Assembly: GCA_001724265.1 (NCBI GenBank)
Contig: MEDY01000164.1
Coordinates: 62,001-126,000, forward strand
Direction of reading: 5' to 3'
Origin: Rhizaria sp. SCN 62-66
Lineage: Eukaryota; Rhizaria, unplaced
Length of the DNA stretch: 64,000 nucleotides
Under the pieces are notes generated by a model. That model saw nothing but the letters and a program-made list of their open reading frames with translations. It ran no database searches and was not told where the DNA came from. Positions 11,701 through 23,650 of this stretch are shown piece after piece. How positions within the stretch are numbered: position 1 is the first letter of the stretch; the number at the start of each line of letters is the position of its first letter. Both the position numbers and the translations under genes were made by a program.

Positions 11701-14672
11701 CAGCGCCGCTTGCTTAAAAAGCAGCAACAACAACTGCAGCAGGCTTTGCTTGAGGAGCAGTCTCTGTCACGCTCGGCCTCTGCTGCATTCGGCGTCTCGA
11801 TTGACACTGCAACGATCACCATTGGCGCCAACAATGCAAGTGTGATCAACGGTGTTCTCGCAGCAGAGACTGATGCGACAGCTATCATTAATGCGAACAT
11901 TCGCTTTAACGCCTTTGTCAGCAGCATTCTTACTGCTTCTGGTGTTCCGACTCCATCCAAGGACTCGAACGCTGACACTGCGAACTTGCCCATAACCGAA
12001 ACCAACGCCAGCGCGATTGCGACTGCCGCCGGTGAGGGCAAGGGCAAGAATAGCAAGAAAACACCGAGCCCCGCTGCCAGTTCCACCCTGAGTAGCAGTA
12101 ACAGCAGCAGCAGTGTTCTGCTGGGACACCTGACAACCATCAGCGGCTTAACTTTAACTGAGGACAGTTATAATCCCCGTGTGTACTTTCTCCCGCGGCA
12201 CACGAACGACCTCTGGCAGCCTCTGCTTTTCACGAACAGTGCAAGCAGTAGCAACACCAACAGCTTGAGTGGCTCTAAGACTAGCTCTGTGAGCGGTAGT
12301 AAGCAGCAGTCGGCGCTGAGTTCTCGCACGTCTCGTATCCAACTTACCAAAGGCCACCTGTCGCGCACAAATAGCGTGAATGCGGCCGTGCTCACTCATA
12401 ACAACGCTAGTAATATCACACCGACGAGCTTTAAGGGGCGTTCGATGACTGACACTGAGGTCCCCCCTCTCAGCCCATCTTCTAGCTCACAAGACTATAG
12501 CGCGTACGTGCCATGGTCTGCTTTGGCCGTGCTTTGCGCACAGTCGCTTCCGCCGCGCTCACAGTCAGTTGTCGCCGGTGTCGAGACCGCGATCACGCGC
12601 CAGCCCCTTACACCGCTGGGTCCCTTATATCCGCCTGTTCCGTCAGGCACCAGCATCAACGATGTCTTTGACAACCCCTCATCTGCGAGTGTAAGTGCAA
12701 ATGTAAGTGTAAGTCCCATTGCCAGCTCTACGAGTGGCCCTGTCGTTGCGACTCTAGCAACGCCCACCGTGCCGAGCCTCAACAGCATCACTGTCTCTTT
12801 CACCGTCGCAACGCCGTTGCCGCACGCTATCGTGCGCTCAACCCTGCTCGCGAGCTCTATCGCAGACGCCGCCGTGGCTGAGGCGACCCAGGGCCACGGA
12901 CTGAGGGCCGGGCAGTGCCAGCTGATCGCCGGTTTGCGGACGTACGCCGGCCGCAACCGCCCCCGCTCTCTCACTATGGACTGCAATTCAAGCGCTGTCT
13001 CTAGCTCGAGTAGCTATGCGCGTCGTCTTAGTGACGGCCGCTGCCACTGTGTCCAGGCTCCCGCAAGTAAAAGTCAAGTCGCGACCGCTAACGCCGCTCT
13101 TGCGGAGAGTTGCGCTTTTAGTCAAGCCGTCCCCGGCGCCGCGAGCGATTCTCTGTGGGGCTTGATCGGCCTCTTCCACAACCACGCCGCCTTCACCTGC
13201 GGGCTCCTTCCCCCGCCTCCCCCCATAGTAACCCCCGCAGGCACCGCCCCGCCCGCCGCCGTTGTCGCAGCGCATAATAGCGCGCACGCGGCGGCGGCGG
13301 CGGTGGCGGCGGCCGCGCGCCCCCTCTGGTGCCCGCCGGCGCCGATCACGCTCAAGGGCGCTACGGCCGCCGCGGTGGCGGCCACGGCGGCGGGCGCGGG
13401 CGCGGCGGCGGGCGGCACGGCGGGCGCGGGCGCGGCGGCCGTGGCGGGTGCGGCGACGGCGGCGGATGTCAGGCTAGCGGCGCAGGTGGCGACTCTGTGC
13501 GGTGGCGTGCGCTTCAGTGACCCCAGGGCTGAGTTGCGCGCCGCAGCCGAGGCTACTGCCGCTGCGAATGTCTACAACAACATTCATCTCCTTTCGAGCA
13601 GTGGCACTACCGTGATGACAAACAACACCCGGATTTCGGGTTATGAGACGCTTCGCTCGTTGGTCAAGTCGCGTCTATGCGGCTTGCCTTTGATTTCGCA
13701 CCCGTGCGCGCGTCGCAGCACGGTTTATCCCCAGTTCTGGTCACTTACGGGCATTAGCTACTTCTCAGCGAGCGATATCCTGATGTCGACCCCGCCGTTT
13801 GTGCGCTCCGTGCGTGGCCTGCGCGTTTTGAGCGCTTCTGATGCGGTCAACAACAGCGAGCGCAGTGCGGAGTATGGGCAGTGTGCGGGGGTGGAGGCGG
13901 CTGAAGCGCGGCTGTTGCAGCTAGCGCTCTCTGAACTCGGCATCAACGGCAGCAGCAACAACAGCAGCAGCAACAACAACAACAACAACAACAACAACTC
14001 TAGCACAAACACCTCGAGTGCGATCGTGACTGCCACTGATGGCGGTGTTTTGACGGTGAAACTGGCTCAATCGATGATCAACACCGTGGTTGGACTTGGC
14101 TCTGCATCAATGGCTTACACACTGTTGCCACATCATTTCAAGAACAACAGCAAGAGTTGCGTCAAGTCGAAGAGTGGCAACGCCGCTAACGATGATGGCA
14201 ATAACGGTGATGATGATGATGATGGCGAAGATGACATAGCAGTGGCGCCGTTCATGCCTGTTCCTTGCTTAGGTATCGGTGTTATCAGGGGGGTTGACGT
14301 TGAGCGCGGTTTGGTTTATATCACTGCAGCCGTCCCGGACTCTATTATGGTACGTTTACGACACCTTAAGCCGTTCTACTGTCACAATATGATACGAACT
14401 TGTTCCATAACTTCACTCACTGCATCTCTTCACTTAATATATTGCTTTACTATTCATTTTGTTGTTTTCGCACGTCGATTTAGGCGCGGGTGGATACTCT
14501 GTTGACCGCAGACGCGAACATGGTTGCGGTGCCACCACTGCTCACGCACTCGTCGCTGCCCCCCGGTTTGCTGCCGTACTCACTCACGCTGGACGGCAAG
14601 ATCAAGGTGCAGGGCGCGGGGCAGATGAAGAGCCGCGGTAATATTGCGCGCGTATCGCAACAAGGCAAGTGA
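2778..14672 (+). CDS. NOL9: NOL9/Grc3-type polynucleotide 5'-hydroxyl kinase, giant form
   Basis: Exons 2778-10062, 10223-14349 and 14484-14672 give about 3,866 residues; human NOL9 and yeast Grc3 are several-fold shorter. Introns are 160 nt (donor GTACAT, phase 1) and 134 nt (donor GTACGT, phase 0). Conserved blocks appear in family order. They are an N-terminal beta domain near residue 550 (LVRLVPGESFVVCGG), Walker A GARNHGKST at 2061-2069, the DGGQNEYGPSG block from D2156, VNTPGW near 2282 followed by GLGKSVVSHIVSLVKPHHIV, an SYFSASDIL...PPFV block near 3600, and the C-terminal GVIRGVDVERGLVYI near 3780. Family members are nucleolar and phosphorylate rRNA precursors during ITS2 removal. 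The spacers between blocks are Ser/Asn/Gln/Ala/Asp homopolymers. Frames on both sides of each intron match exactly. The first donor could instead be at 10033, but GTACAT fits the local consensus better. The stop is TGA. Confidence 0.85.
5703..5740 (+). repeat. (CACGGC)n hexanucleotide tract encoding His-Gly
   Basis: About six tandem copies of a six-base unit lie inside the NOL9-like exon 1 and encode alternating His and Gly. The same unit recurs at 41724-41762 in another reading frame. Confidence 0.9.
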
Positions 14673-15243
14673 GTGCTGAGGCCATTATTAGTCTCCGCAC
14701 TTTGTTGTGCCTTTTCCATTTTTAAAGGATCTCACGCATAATGTGATGAGCTGATATCGAACTAAAACTTTGAAGTTACCTAAACTATATGATATATTAG
14801 ATTGCGTTGTAATATAGTGTTTGTATTCATTTGTTAGCCCCGCATATGCGTTTGTTTTCACTCACTGAGACAGCTCTGAAACGCATCAAATTGTATGTAT
14901 ACGAGACCAGATCATGGATTAGCAGAGACAAGTTGGGATATGTCACGTAAAAATATTACACAGATCAAAAACGTTGATTTATGGGCGGATACACAAATCT
15001 TGCGTTGCAACATCGAGCTAGATGTGCACGTTACACATGCACTTGCGTTTGGTTTGTGGTCCACAGCGGGGGTTCGTCCAGCCTGTGAAGAGGAGAGAAA
15101 CGGACTGATCGAAAAATCAATGTTTCCATTCACAAACATCCGTTAATCCTGACAGCACAGAAATGAGCTACAATTCACGCTCTGATTTATTTGAATTTGT
15201 TTTCTACAGTTTCTAAAGTAGACATCGCGACGCTTTGCACGGG
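14673..15243. other. Intergenic spacer, nothing recognised
   Basis: This 571-bp AT-rich spacer separates two same-direction genes. A short open frame at 14895-15146 has no family resemblance. The TTTCTACAG at about 15201-15209 would be a good acceptor for a 5' UTR intron of the next gene, but no matching donor could be fixed. Confidence 0.5.
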
Positions 15244-18200
15244 ATGTCCCATCACTCCCCCGTCTCAACTGCGGGCCATGCGACCTCTTCGCGTTCATAC
15301 GGCTTCCAGCCCGCCACCGACGCCGATGCACACGTTCTCTCCATCTGCGAGCAGGCAATGGACATCCTCCAGCACGAGTACCGCCGCCTGAACCGGACAC
15401 AGATGTTCACGCGCCAGTTCGTGGTTTCCCCGCTGCTGAAGCGGTTCGTCTACACCCAGATCAGCATCGACCTGATCAAGTCCCTGGCCGACTACATCAA
15501 GACCTGGCTCGTGGCCAACTCTGACCTGGAGTTCGTGCTGCGCGACTTTGAGCTGAACGCAAACCGGCCCGACTATGACGAGGACGACGGCATCTACAAC
15601 GACGCCATCCAGCCCATCAATGACCCCGCCGCCGAGGCCTCCGCACGCGCACGCCGCAACGCTGAGGCCGCGGGCGCGCACATGGCGTTCGGCCCCGTGT
15701 CCGCGCACGATTCGACGATGACGGCGCGGCGGCACGCCAACAGGAAGACCGCGCACGCCTTCGTGGCGCGCGTTTTGCACCAGCTCCACCACCCTTTGCA
15801 CGCCGCGCGACGCAGGCACATGATCGTTCGCAAACGGCTCCTCGCGTTGTCTACCGCGGCGCAAACGCTGCCAAAGAAGATGTGGGCGCTGGGCAACGCG
15901 TACTACCGCATGCTGTCGTGGCGCATGTCCGTCACATGTCACCTTGATTCGCCTTCGTCAGTCTACCTCCAAGTACGTGTCGGTGCTTTGCTCAGGAACA
16001 AGAGCCAGGAAACGCTTCGCTCATCTCTTTCGGCTTAAGTGATCTCTACGATATCGACACTCCTTTATCGCGTAGAGAAAAGTGCATCAATTTTAAATAA
16101 CGAGTTATAATTTCACTCGAGTTGTAATCTCACAATGTATACTTTCTTTTTTCTCCTTACTTCTCCTTGCTTCTCCTAGCCCACGTCGCTGAGCAGCATG
16201 CAGTCCTCCCAGGCCGACGAGGCGTACTGGGAGTCGCTCTACCTCTTCTGCGAAAAGACCATTGAGATCATCTACCCCACCTATTGGGTCGTTGTGCGCC
16301 ACGAAATCACGCGTCTTTTCCGCTCACACTTCTTCAACGTTTCGATCAAGCGCCACCGCGCGCGCGCCGGCGCCGCCTCGGGCCCCGGCACCGCCGCGGC
16401 CGCCGCGGCCACCGGTGGCGGCGGCGCCGCGCACTCGCAGTCGTTCCGCGCGCTCTCGACGCAAGCGGCGGCCGCGGCGGCGGCCGCGGCGGCGGCGGCC
16501 ACAGGGGCGTCTAGAGCGGGCGCGGGCGGCGGCACCAGCGGTGTTGGCGTCGTCGGGCTCGGTGGTGCAGGGCTGGGCTGGAACGCGCGGTCTGCTGCGT
16601 TGTCGTCGCTCGGCGCATCGCAGACTACGGCGTCGTCGTCCGTGTACTTGCCGCACATCCCCAACAGCAACAACAGCAGCAACAGTAACGCCAACAGTGA
16701 TCCTGTTAAGGCGGCGGCGGCCGTGGCGGCTGCTGCGGCGGCTGCGGCGGCGGAGGGTGACAGTGACCCGCTAGCAGCCGCAGCGGCCGCCGCTTCAGTT
16801 ATCTCCAACGGCAACAACGGCAACAACAGCGATGACCAGACCTCTCACGAGCACAACGTTGAGAACGAGGACGACGACGACGACGGTGGTTACTATGACG
16901 GCCGCGACGATCCTTCTGGCGCTCTGCTCGGATTCTCCGAGAAGGCTCTAGCTCGCGCCGCCGCCGCCGCCGTCGCTGCGACCTCAGCTGCCGGCTCCAA
17001 CGCCGGCAACAACAACGGCGGCGGCGGCGGCGGCGTTGTGATCGGCGCTAACGGCTGCGTGCGCATGTCTTCGCTGCCGCCGGTGCCTGGCAGTCTGGTC
17101 GCGAAGCAGCAGCGCCAGGCGCAGCGCGAGCGCGATGTTCGACTGGCTGAGGCGGCCACAGCGGCCGCGGCGGCGTCGGCGGCTGCGACGGCGATGGGTG
17201 CGGGTGCGAACCGGGCTCAAGCGCAGGCGCAGGCTCAAGCAGCGCAAAAGCAGCAGCAACAGCAGGCGCAGCGCAAGCAGGACCAGGCTGAGAGCAGCGC
17301 TGATGGCGGGAACGCCAATGTGAGCTCGAACTCTAATGACAACAACAACGGCAACAACAGTAACAGCGCGAATGCGGGTGCAGCTGTGAGTGCTTCGGCA
17401 CCCACTAAGGGCGCTGACAACGCAGCCGTAGCGACCGCGGCTGTCGCCGCCGCCAACCCAGCCGGCGCTGGCAGCAACGGCGTTAGCATCAGTCAAGACT
17501 TACTCTCTGCGGCTGACACATTGGAACTGCACGACTTGTTCCCTGAGCTGTACCCGACCCACCGTGGCCAACCGCTGCACCGGCAGTTTAACACGCAGAC
17601 CTCACTCGACATCCGGTCGCCGATGCTCGACTGCATCCTGCCGTCCTTCTCCACGCTGCGCCAGTACCAGACCACGATGCTCTCCGTGCGCGCACACCGC
17701 CTCCGCATCGAGACCGAGCGACAGGCGCGCGCGGGCGACCTAACTTCGGACCAGGAGGGCGCGCGCAGTGGCGAAGTCGGCCACTACAACACCAAGACTT
17801 CGAATGTGGTGATGGGCGACGAGGTCTTTGGGGAGATCGCGCATAAGTTCCAGGGCAATCTGCGTGCTAATTTGCGTCAGGCTGTTAAGTCGCCGCCTAA
17901 GGCGCGCTTTTACGTTAACGACGTTGTCGCTCCTGGTGATGCTGCGGCGGGACAGAGTCAAAGTCAGGCCGCCGCAGTGTCAATGCTGCCCCGGACCGCC
18001 GCCGGCGTCTCTCGCGCGCACGGTCACTTGGCGAAGTCTGGCGTCGGCAGTATCAGCCATGGCGGCCACAGCCACCACAGCGGCGACCTGAGCGCGCGCG
18101 CGTACGAGGAGGCCGCGGCTCGGCGCGCCGCTGCTGCGCCGTTTTACGCTCAGCGCGCGCGGCCCGTTGGCGAGACGCTCTCCGCAACGGCGTCGTTTGT

Positions 18201-18567
18201 CTCCGCACCAGTGCTGACCATGAAGCTGCGCCACGGCAGCAATGCTAACGCGAACGCTGGAGCGGCTGGTAGTCTCAGCGCCCGCAATGCGGGCGCGAGT
18301 GTAGTCGGCACTGGCGCTGGCGCTGGCGCTGGCGCTGGCTCTGGCAATGGGAGCTGGAGCGGGAACGGACTGCACGCCAGCGGCTGGATCGGCAACGGCA
18401 TGGGCGCTGGCACCGGCAGAGGCTCGCTCACGCAGTCGCAGCTCTCGGGCAGCACTGGCGGCAGCTACTCCGCGCGCGGGCATGGTGGCGACGCGGGCGC
18501 ACATCAGCAGCAACAGAGGGAGAGCTTGGACGAGTTGATTCGCGAGATTGCGTATACGTCTCGCTAA
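15244..18567 (+). CDS. Low-complexity protein with PPP1R36-like conserved blocks
   Basis: Exons 15244-15972 and 16180-18567 are separated by a 207-nt intron (GTACGT donor, pyrimidine-rich CTCCTAG acceptor, phase 0) and give 1,038 residues ending in TAA. The ATG at 15244 follows an in-frame TAA at 15214. Three non-repetitive blocks stand out: residues about 33-90 (helical, rich in hydrophobics and basics), residues about 258-295 containing VVVRHEITRLFRSHFFN, and residues about 697-735 containing DIRSPMLDCILPS. The combination of an E..RLFR..FN block followed by a SP-x-L-x-x-x-LPS block is reminiscent of PPP1R36, a protein phosphatase 1 regulatory subunit, but I recall this only loosely. The remainder is poly-Ala, Asn, Gly and Gln. 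The gene model is firm; the family call is tentative. Confidence 0.75.
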
Positions 18568-18745
18568 TATTACGAAGGTTTCAACTCCTTAATTCCTTAA
18601 TTGACTTACCTCTTTCCTTCCCAGCCAACTTAGTTGTCGAAATTGAACGTTTTAAAATTACGGGAAATTGCTATTTAGTATCATATGTATTGATGATTTC
18701 GCTTATTTTTATCACTGATGAGTGACGAATGGCATACACAATTGT
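18568..18745. other. Convergent 3' spacer
   Basis: A 178-bp AT-rich stretch lies between two convergent stop codons (TAA at 18565 plus, TAA at 18748 minus). It should hold both polyadenylation regions. No exact AATAAA was seen in it on either strand. Confidence 0.4.
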
Positions 18746-21694
18746 TTACTCATAGTCGTCAAAAGCTTTATCGAGTTGCTCAATGAACTCCTCGTCGGTG
18801 ATGTAATCCTGACTCCATGACGTCTTGGCCATCTCCAACACATACTTGATCCTAAGTAGCACCTGAAGTGGCTCTACTATGAATTGCCCCAACCACTCTT
18901 TCTGGAATGCGTTGAGGATTTTCTTGTTGCCTTCAGATGGCACCCATACACACATCGTGCGCACTAACCGTCCGAGCAACAACCCGACCTCTTTCTGCAC
19001 TTTCCACCCCGCCGCGGGCGCCAGCGCAGCGAGCGCCCGCAGCAGGCCCGCGCGCACAGCGAGTCCCAGGGTCTCCCAGCCGGGCACCATCCAGCTGCTC
19101 AGATCAACCGACAGCACGTTGTTGATGAATCGCACCGCCTGCGCGACGGTTTCGGTGTTGTCAGCGTCCAGGGCCGTGTCGTGCAACAGCGCGAAAACCA
19201 AGCCCAGTGGTGATTGAGACATATCCACGCGGGCCTGCTCCAGACTGGCCGGGATCGAGAACCTATTGGCAGCAAGCGCGGCGAGACTGTCGTGCCACTC
19301 TGCGCCCAAGCGGTTCTGGTCTGGCAGCGCGCCGCGGACAACGCCGACGAGGAACGGCGTCGCTGCAACGGCGCGCATGAGATGCAGCACGTCCCGCGCG
19401 ACGCGGTGGCCGGCGTTCCACACCGCGGGCGAGAGCAGCTGCAGCAGCGCGTTGCCGCCGCCGCGCCGCATGACGGCGTAGATCTCCTCGAGCGGCACTG
19501 TGGGTGAAATCAGTACCTAAGCAAGCTTTTTCCAGCCGTAGAAGCAGGTCCGCGAGAAGAACGCCGGCGGAATATACGGCACCAGCGGGAGCACTGCAAA
19601 TGCGCTGGCCGAGAAGACTTCGGCCATGAGCCACACAAAGGGCATCCGCGGCATGTCAGCTTCCGCTTTCAGCTCATACTTGGGATCCCACGTGTATCGT
19701 TTCTCGCGCCTGTGCGCCGCCACAGCCGCGGCAAACGCGCGTATGTTCTCTTCCGCCGTCTGCGCCGCAGCAGCGACCTTGGCGGCCACCGCAGATAGCA
19801 CGGACTCGTCGCGCACAGCCACGATCGCGCGGTCCGCGGCCGCCTTCCACGCCGCCACGGCCGAGGGGTGGCGCTCCCACAGCGCGGCGTCAAACGCGTT
19901 CTGGGGCAGCAACGCGTCGCTGCTGCGCGGCTTCTCGCAGGGCAGCGCAAGGCCGATATCAAGCATGTTGTTAAAGATAATCATGCAGACCTCTTTGCTC
20001 ATCCGGGCGGCAGCCGCGAGCCGTAGCAAGTCCGCGCTAGGCGCGGCAAGCGTGTCGTTATGCTTCTGCCTCTTTCCCTTTTCCGTAACATCAGCAGCAG
20101 CGGCAGCGGCAGCGAATGCGGTGGCCTGCAGCGTCGGGTCCCCGATCATCGCAGTGTAGGCAAGCGCCACGATGGGCGCCGCGGCCAGCGTGTGGGCGCA
20201 AATGCGGGCGGTCGCGTAGTGCCGCGTCACATACCCGGTCTCCGCCAGAAACACCTGGTAGAGCTGCAGCGGGGAAATCGAGGTTTTCTCGGAAACTATT
20301 GTCACTTTCTGAGCCAGCAACGCCAGCGCGCTGAGCATGTTCGTGTAGACGTTATCTTTGCAGGATAAAGTGCGCAATGCACGCTCAAACAGACGCAGTA
20401 GCTGCATTTCGATGCAACCGTCAAACGAAGTCGGCAAAAGCTCAACTGAGTCATCACAGAGGCGCACTTCAGTTTTTTCAGTTCTAGTTTCAGCAGTTCG
20501 AGTGCCGCTCTCAGTCGCGTTGGTTTTTATGCTATCACTTTGGCATTTTCCGTTGATCTCGTCTGCGCCACAGTCGCCACCATCGTCGTTATCATTGCCG
20601 ACCACGCCTTTGTTGTTGTTGCTCTCGTCATCATACTCGCTCGGTAGCTCGATCGGCACCGGGCTGTTCGCTGTCCACGCCGCAAGGCCCGCATAAGGGC
20701 TATACAGGAACGCGTACCTCACCGCACGCGCAAGCGATTCGATCATCAGCGGGTTAGTCAGCGGCGCTGTTAACAGCGCGGGCAGCAGAGCAGGCGTCAA
20801 TGCACGCGCGAGTCGGGCGCGATACCGGCGCGGGGCCGCCGCTTGCAGCCCGCACAGCGCAATAGCCGCCAGCGCGGCGTCGGTGCGCACAGGTGAATAG
20901 AGCAGCGGCACCAGCGCGGCGCGCGTGGCGGCCACGGCGGCGGGCGTGTCGTAGCAGTGCACGACGCGGCGGCGCAGGAAGCGCAGCACGCGCTTGACGA
21001 GAGCCAGATGCGTGATTTTCTCGGCATTAACGCGGACGGCGGTCGTTATCGCGCTGGTAAGCTCTTCGTCTTCGTTTGTGGTGCTGACGGGCGACGATAG
21101 GTCCTCGCGGTCACCAAGGTGCTCGCAGCACCATTCTTCGTTATTATCATTATCTTGATCACATTCACCGATTGCATCACCCTCACGGGACGCGTCACCC
21201 TCGTTGCCTTCGACGCCTTTGTCGCATTCATCAGCGTTATCGCCAACATTAGCGTCAGGATTAGTGTCAGTGTCTTCGTCAGCACGTTCAACGGCTTGTC
21301 CGCCTTCGTCCGCGCGGCGCTTGGCCAACCGGCCAAGAAGATCTGAAGAGCTATAGATGCGAAGGTGTGTCAGCAGGTCTGTGAAGGCAGCGAGCCGCAA
21401 CAACGCGGCGCGGCGCTCGGATGCGTTGCCCGACTGCAGTTTCGCGATTGGTGGGATTTCAGGGAAAGAGATATCGAGTGATGATAGCAATTGTTCCGAG
21501 GAGAGCGGATAGTCCTTACGATCATCATACAACTGATAATCGAGCATGCGAATGCCTCGAGCGAGTTCAGATATGAAGGAGCGGGCCGGAGAGGAGAGCT
21601 CCAGTCCAATCAGAAGCTTGACATCCCGAGTGATAGCGTGAGCAAGAACCAGGTCGTCAGCTACCGTGGCCATGCTTATGCTAGTGTTTGCCAT
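18746..21694 (-). CDS. Unrecognised alpha-helical (HEAT-like?) protein interrupted by one in-frame TAG
   Basis: One intronless frame runs from ATG 21694 to TAA 18748-18746 (983 codons including the stop), interrupted only by TAG at 19519-19517 (codon 726). An alternative ATG lies at 21673. The N-terminal 100 residues look folded, and an acidic Asp/Glu/Asn linker follows at about residues 150-235. A long Ala/Leu-rich helical region comes next, with segments such as LYQVFLAETGYVTRHYATAR. The part beyond the TAG (LLQLLSPAVWNAGHRVAR to the acidic C-terminus) has the same helical character and remains in frame for about 250 codons. This argues for one protein. I do not recognise the family; helical repeats of HEAT/ARM type are the best guess. 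The alternative is a 725-residue protein ending at the TAG. Confidence 0.65.
19517..19519 (-). other. In-frame TAG, codon 726 of the helical protein
   Basis: The local reading is ...AAG CTT GCT TAG GTA CTG... . The frame is open for 725 codons before and about 256 codons after. The bases right after the TAG (GTACTG) resemble the local 5' splice consensus. Removing GTACTG...CACAG (19 nt) would not delete the TAG and would shift the frame, so that splice does not help. Confidence 0.8.
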
Positions 21695-22122
21695 TGATAC
21701 ACAGCTTGGGATGTGTTTCTTTGAGGTTCTACGGCTTCGCAAAGTTTCGAGGACGAGGCACAAGACAAGACGAAGGACGTTTACTCACTATGAATTTTGT
21801 GATAGAAAGAAACAAACAATATTATAAATGTACAGCAGAAAGTAAAATAGGGGGTATAAATAAAATAATGTATCTGCTGTACATAATCATTGAATACAAT
21901 TGAAACATATTAATATCATTTAATGCGCAATTAACGTGATGTGGCGCCGGTTTCCCAGCCCAAACTATCGATTGTAGTGAGAAAAGTTAGGCCGCATCAC
22001 TGGAAAAGTGCCTCTCCAACTTCATCTTACGAAGTCACCGTGTGTTCACGCCCGCAATTACACCTCTGGTTTCATTATTTCTCACATGTATCGGTTTTTA
22101 ATTTCATTTTATTTATTTAGAC
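21695..22122. promoter_or_regulatory. Divergent AT-rich intergenic region
   Basis: A 428-bp spacer lies between the head-to-head starts of the helical protein gene and the protease gene. It contains AT-rich runs around 21790-21920. No RNA gene or repeat was recognised. Confidence 0.4.
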
Positions 22123-23242
22123 ATGGCATTACGCGCACTGACTCTCCAGGAGATCGATGACAAGATCGCTAAGGCATAGGTCGATAAAGCTAACCTTGTC
22201 AAGATTCGGGAGCTCTACTTGGCGACCTTTACGGAGGCTTTAAGGAACAAGGCTCCCACAGAGTTCATCACGAAGGAGCTCACGACGATCTCCGCGTCCA
22301 TGGCTGATGTGCAACAGAAGATCGAGAACCTTGAGAAGGAGAAGCTCAAGCTTCCTGCTCTTAATCCCACCACAGTAATCGCAGCTGAAGGTTCGTATTT
22401 GGGCTCCTGGCTCTTCTTATTGGTAACGAAATTTCGAGTAAATTTGATTATTTATCTCATATCCACCACACCACTCTTTTTCTCCTCCTTTTCTAGAGAT
22501 CTTTGAGCAGGCTCAGTATGCCTTGTTTCTCGTCAAGCATCCCAGCGCCAACATCGTGGACTACGACTGCGGGACTGGTTTTTTCGTGACAGAGGACTAC
22601 GCCGTGACTGCTAAGCACATCTTCCCCGAGGCGCTCAAGGGGCACTTTTTTATCAACTGCAAGTTCCTCATCAGCGGTCACGACCCTGTCCACTTCGACC
22701 TCGCAGTGCACCACATCTCGCCCGACCGTGACTTCGTCGTGCTGCGGCGTCCGACCGAGTTCGAGTTCGAAGCTAATGTGAGTCTGAAACGCATGCTCCT
22801 GGCACCGCGCCCGTTCCCCATCGGCAGTTCTAAACTCGGACAGTGCTACGTCCCTGCGTTCCACCACACCACTGATATCGCCTCTACTGGATTGCATTTG
22901 GAGGCCGCCGCCGTCACACGCCTCGCGGATGATGGCGCTTACTTCACCGCGGAGATGTATCCCGGCGATTCGGGGACCGCTGTCGTGCTCAACAATGGAT
23001 GCGCCATTGGTGTGTTCTTGGGTGTGCGCACCGGGACTCACACCCACTCCATCGAGACACCTGATAGTCCGTCCGAGCGCGTCCTCAAGTCTGGTGATCA
23101 GCAGGTTCTGGAAGAGCTGGACAACCTCTCGGTGGCATCGGTGGCGAACTCGGTGAACAAGAGCAAGCACAACTTCATGCTCTCCATGTCACACATCACC
23201 CCCTACCTCAGCACATCGTCGCTTGCACAACGACTTAAGTGA
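22123..23242 (+). CDS. Trypsin-fold serine protease domain protein with in-frame TAG near its start
   Basis: Exons 22123-22390 and 22497-23242 (106-nt intron, GTTCGT donor, TTCTAG acceptor, phase 1) give 338 codons ending in TGA. Residues 1-90 form a charged helix/coiled coil. The protease part begins near residue 108 with CGTGFFVTEDYAVTAKHIF (likely catalytic His130), continues with SPDRDFVVL (likely Asp168) and has YPGDSGTAVVL (likely Ser248). Order, spacing and the GDSG signature fit chymotrypsin-like (PA clan) peptidases. There is no signal peptide, so it is probably cytosolic. Codon 19 is TAG (22177-22179) with an open frame on both sides; if translation instead starts at the next ATG (22300), only the coiled coil is shortened. 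The substrate is unknown. It could be a domesticated element protease, but nothing proves that. Confidence 0.7.
22177..22179 (+). other. In-frame TAG, codon 19 of the protease gene
   Basis: The local reading is ...GCT AAG GCA TAG GTC GAT AAA... . After the TAG the frame stays open to the splice donor at 22391 and encodes a regular charged helix. Translation could also start at ATG 22300, so this site is weaker evidence for UAG decoding than the one at 49548. Confidence 0.75.
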
Positions 23243-23650
23243 TTTAAATGTTTTGCTCTGGTGCGCGCAGGTCTCCTATTCCTTTATTTCTTGGTTTTGT
23301 ATCTACCCTGCGCTTGACTTTTGCCAAAATGTTGGTTCGATCGTCGTACAGTAAGATTGGTTTCTTTATTTTAGTGGAACATATGTATGCTGTTGTGCAC
23401 GACAAATGGCATAAACGACTGTGAGACGTGTCTCGGTTAATATTTTTCATTTATCGGAGTTTAGCCAGGAGTTCACCAAGATGACGACACCAAAAACTGT
23501 CGTGTGGTTGGTCAAATTTCGTTAGGTTCTTCAAATGCTGTCCACTTCCTGGAGAGCTTCTTCAAGTTCCTAACAATAACATGTTTCGAAACGAATCAAG
23601 AATCGCGTTTTCCTTTCTGAGTTGTTTTGTATAAGACAGAATTTGCCGCT
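23243..23650. other. Spacer after the protease gene, nothing firm
   Basis: About 400 bp, mostly AT-rich, with only tiny open frames. It presumably includes the 3' UTR of the protease gene. No RNA gene or repeat was recognised. Confidence 0.35.

Noticed and set aside
14895-15146. 83-codon plus-strand frame in the spacer after the NOL9-like gene
   Set aside because: AT-rich, no resemblance to a family, composition unlike the coding exons here.
19498-19516. 19-nt mini-intron GTACTG...CACAG after the TAG
   Set aside because: Removing it leaves the TAG in place and shifts the frame; all other introns here are over 100 nt.
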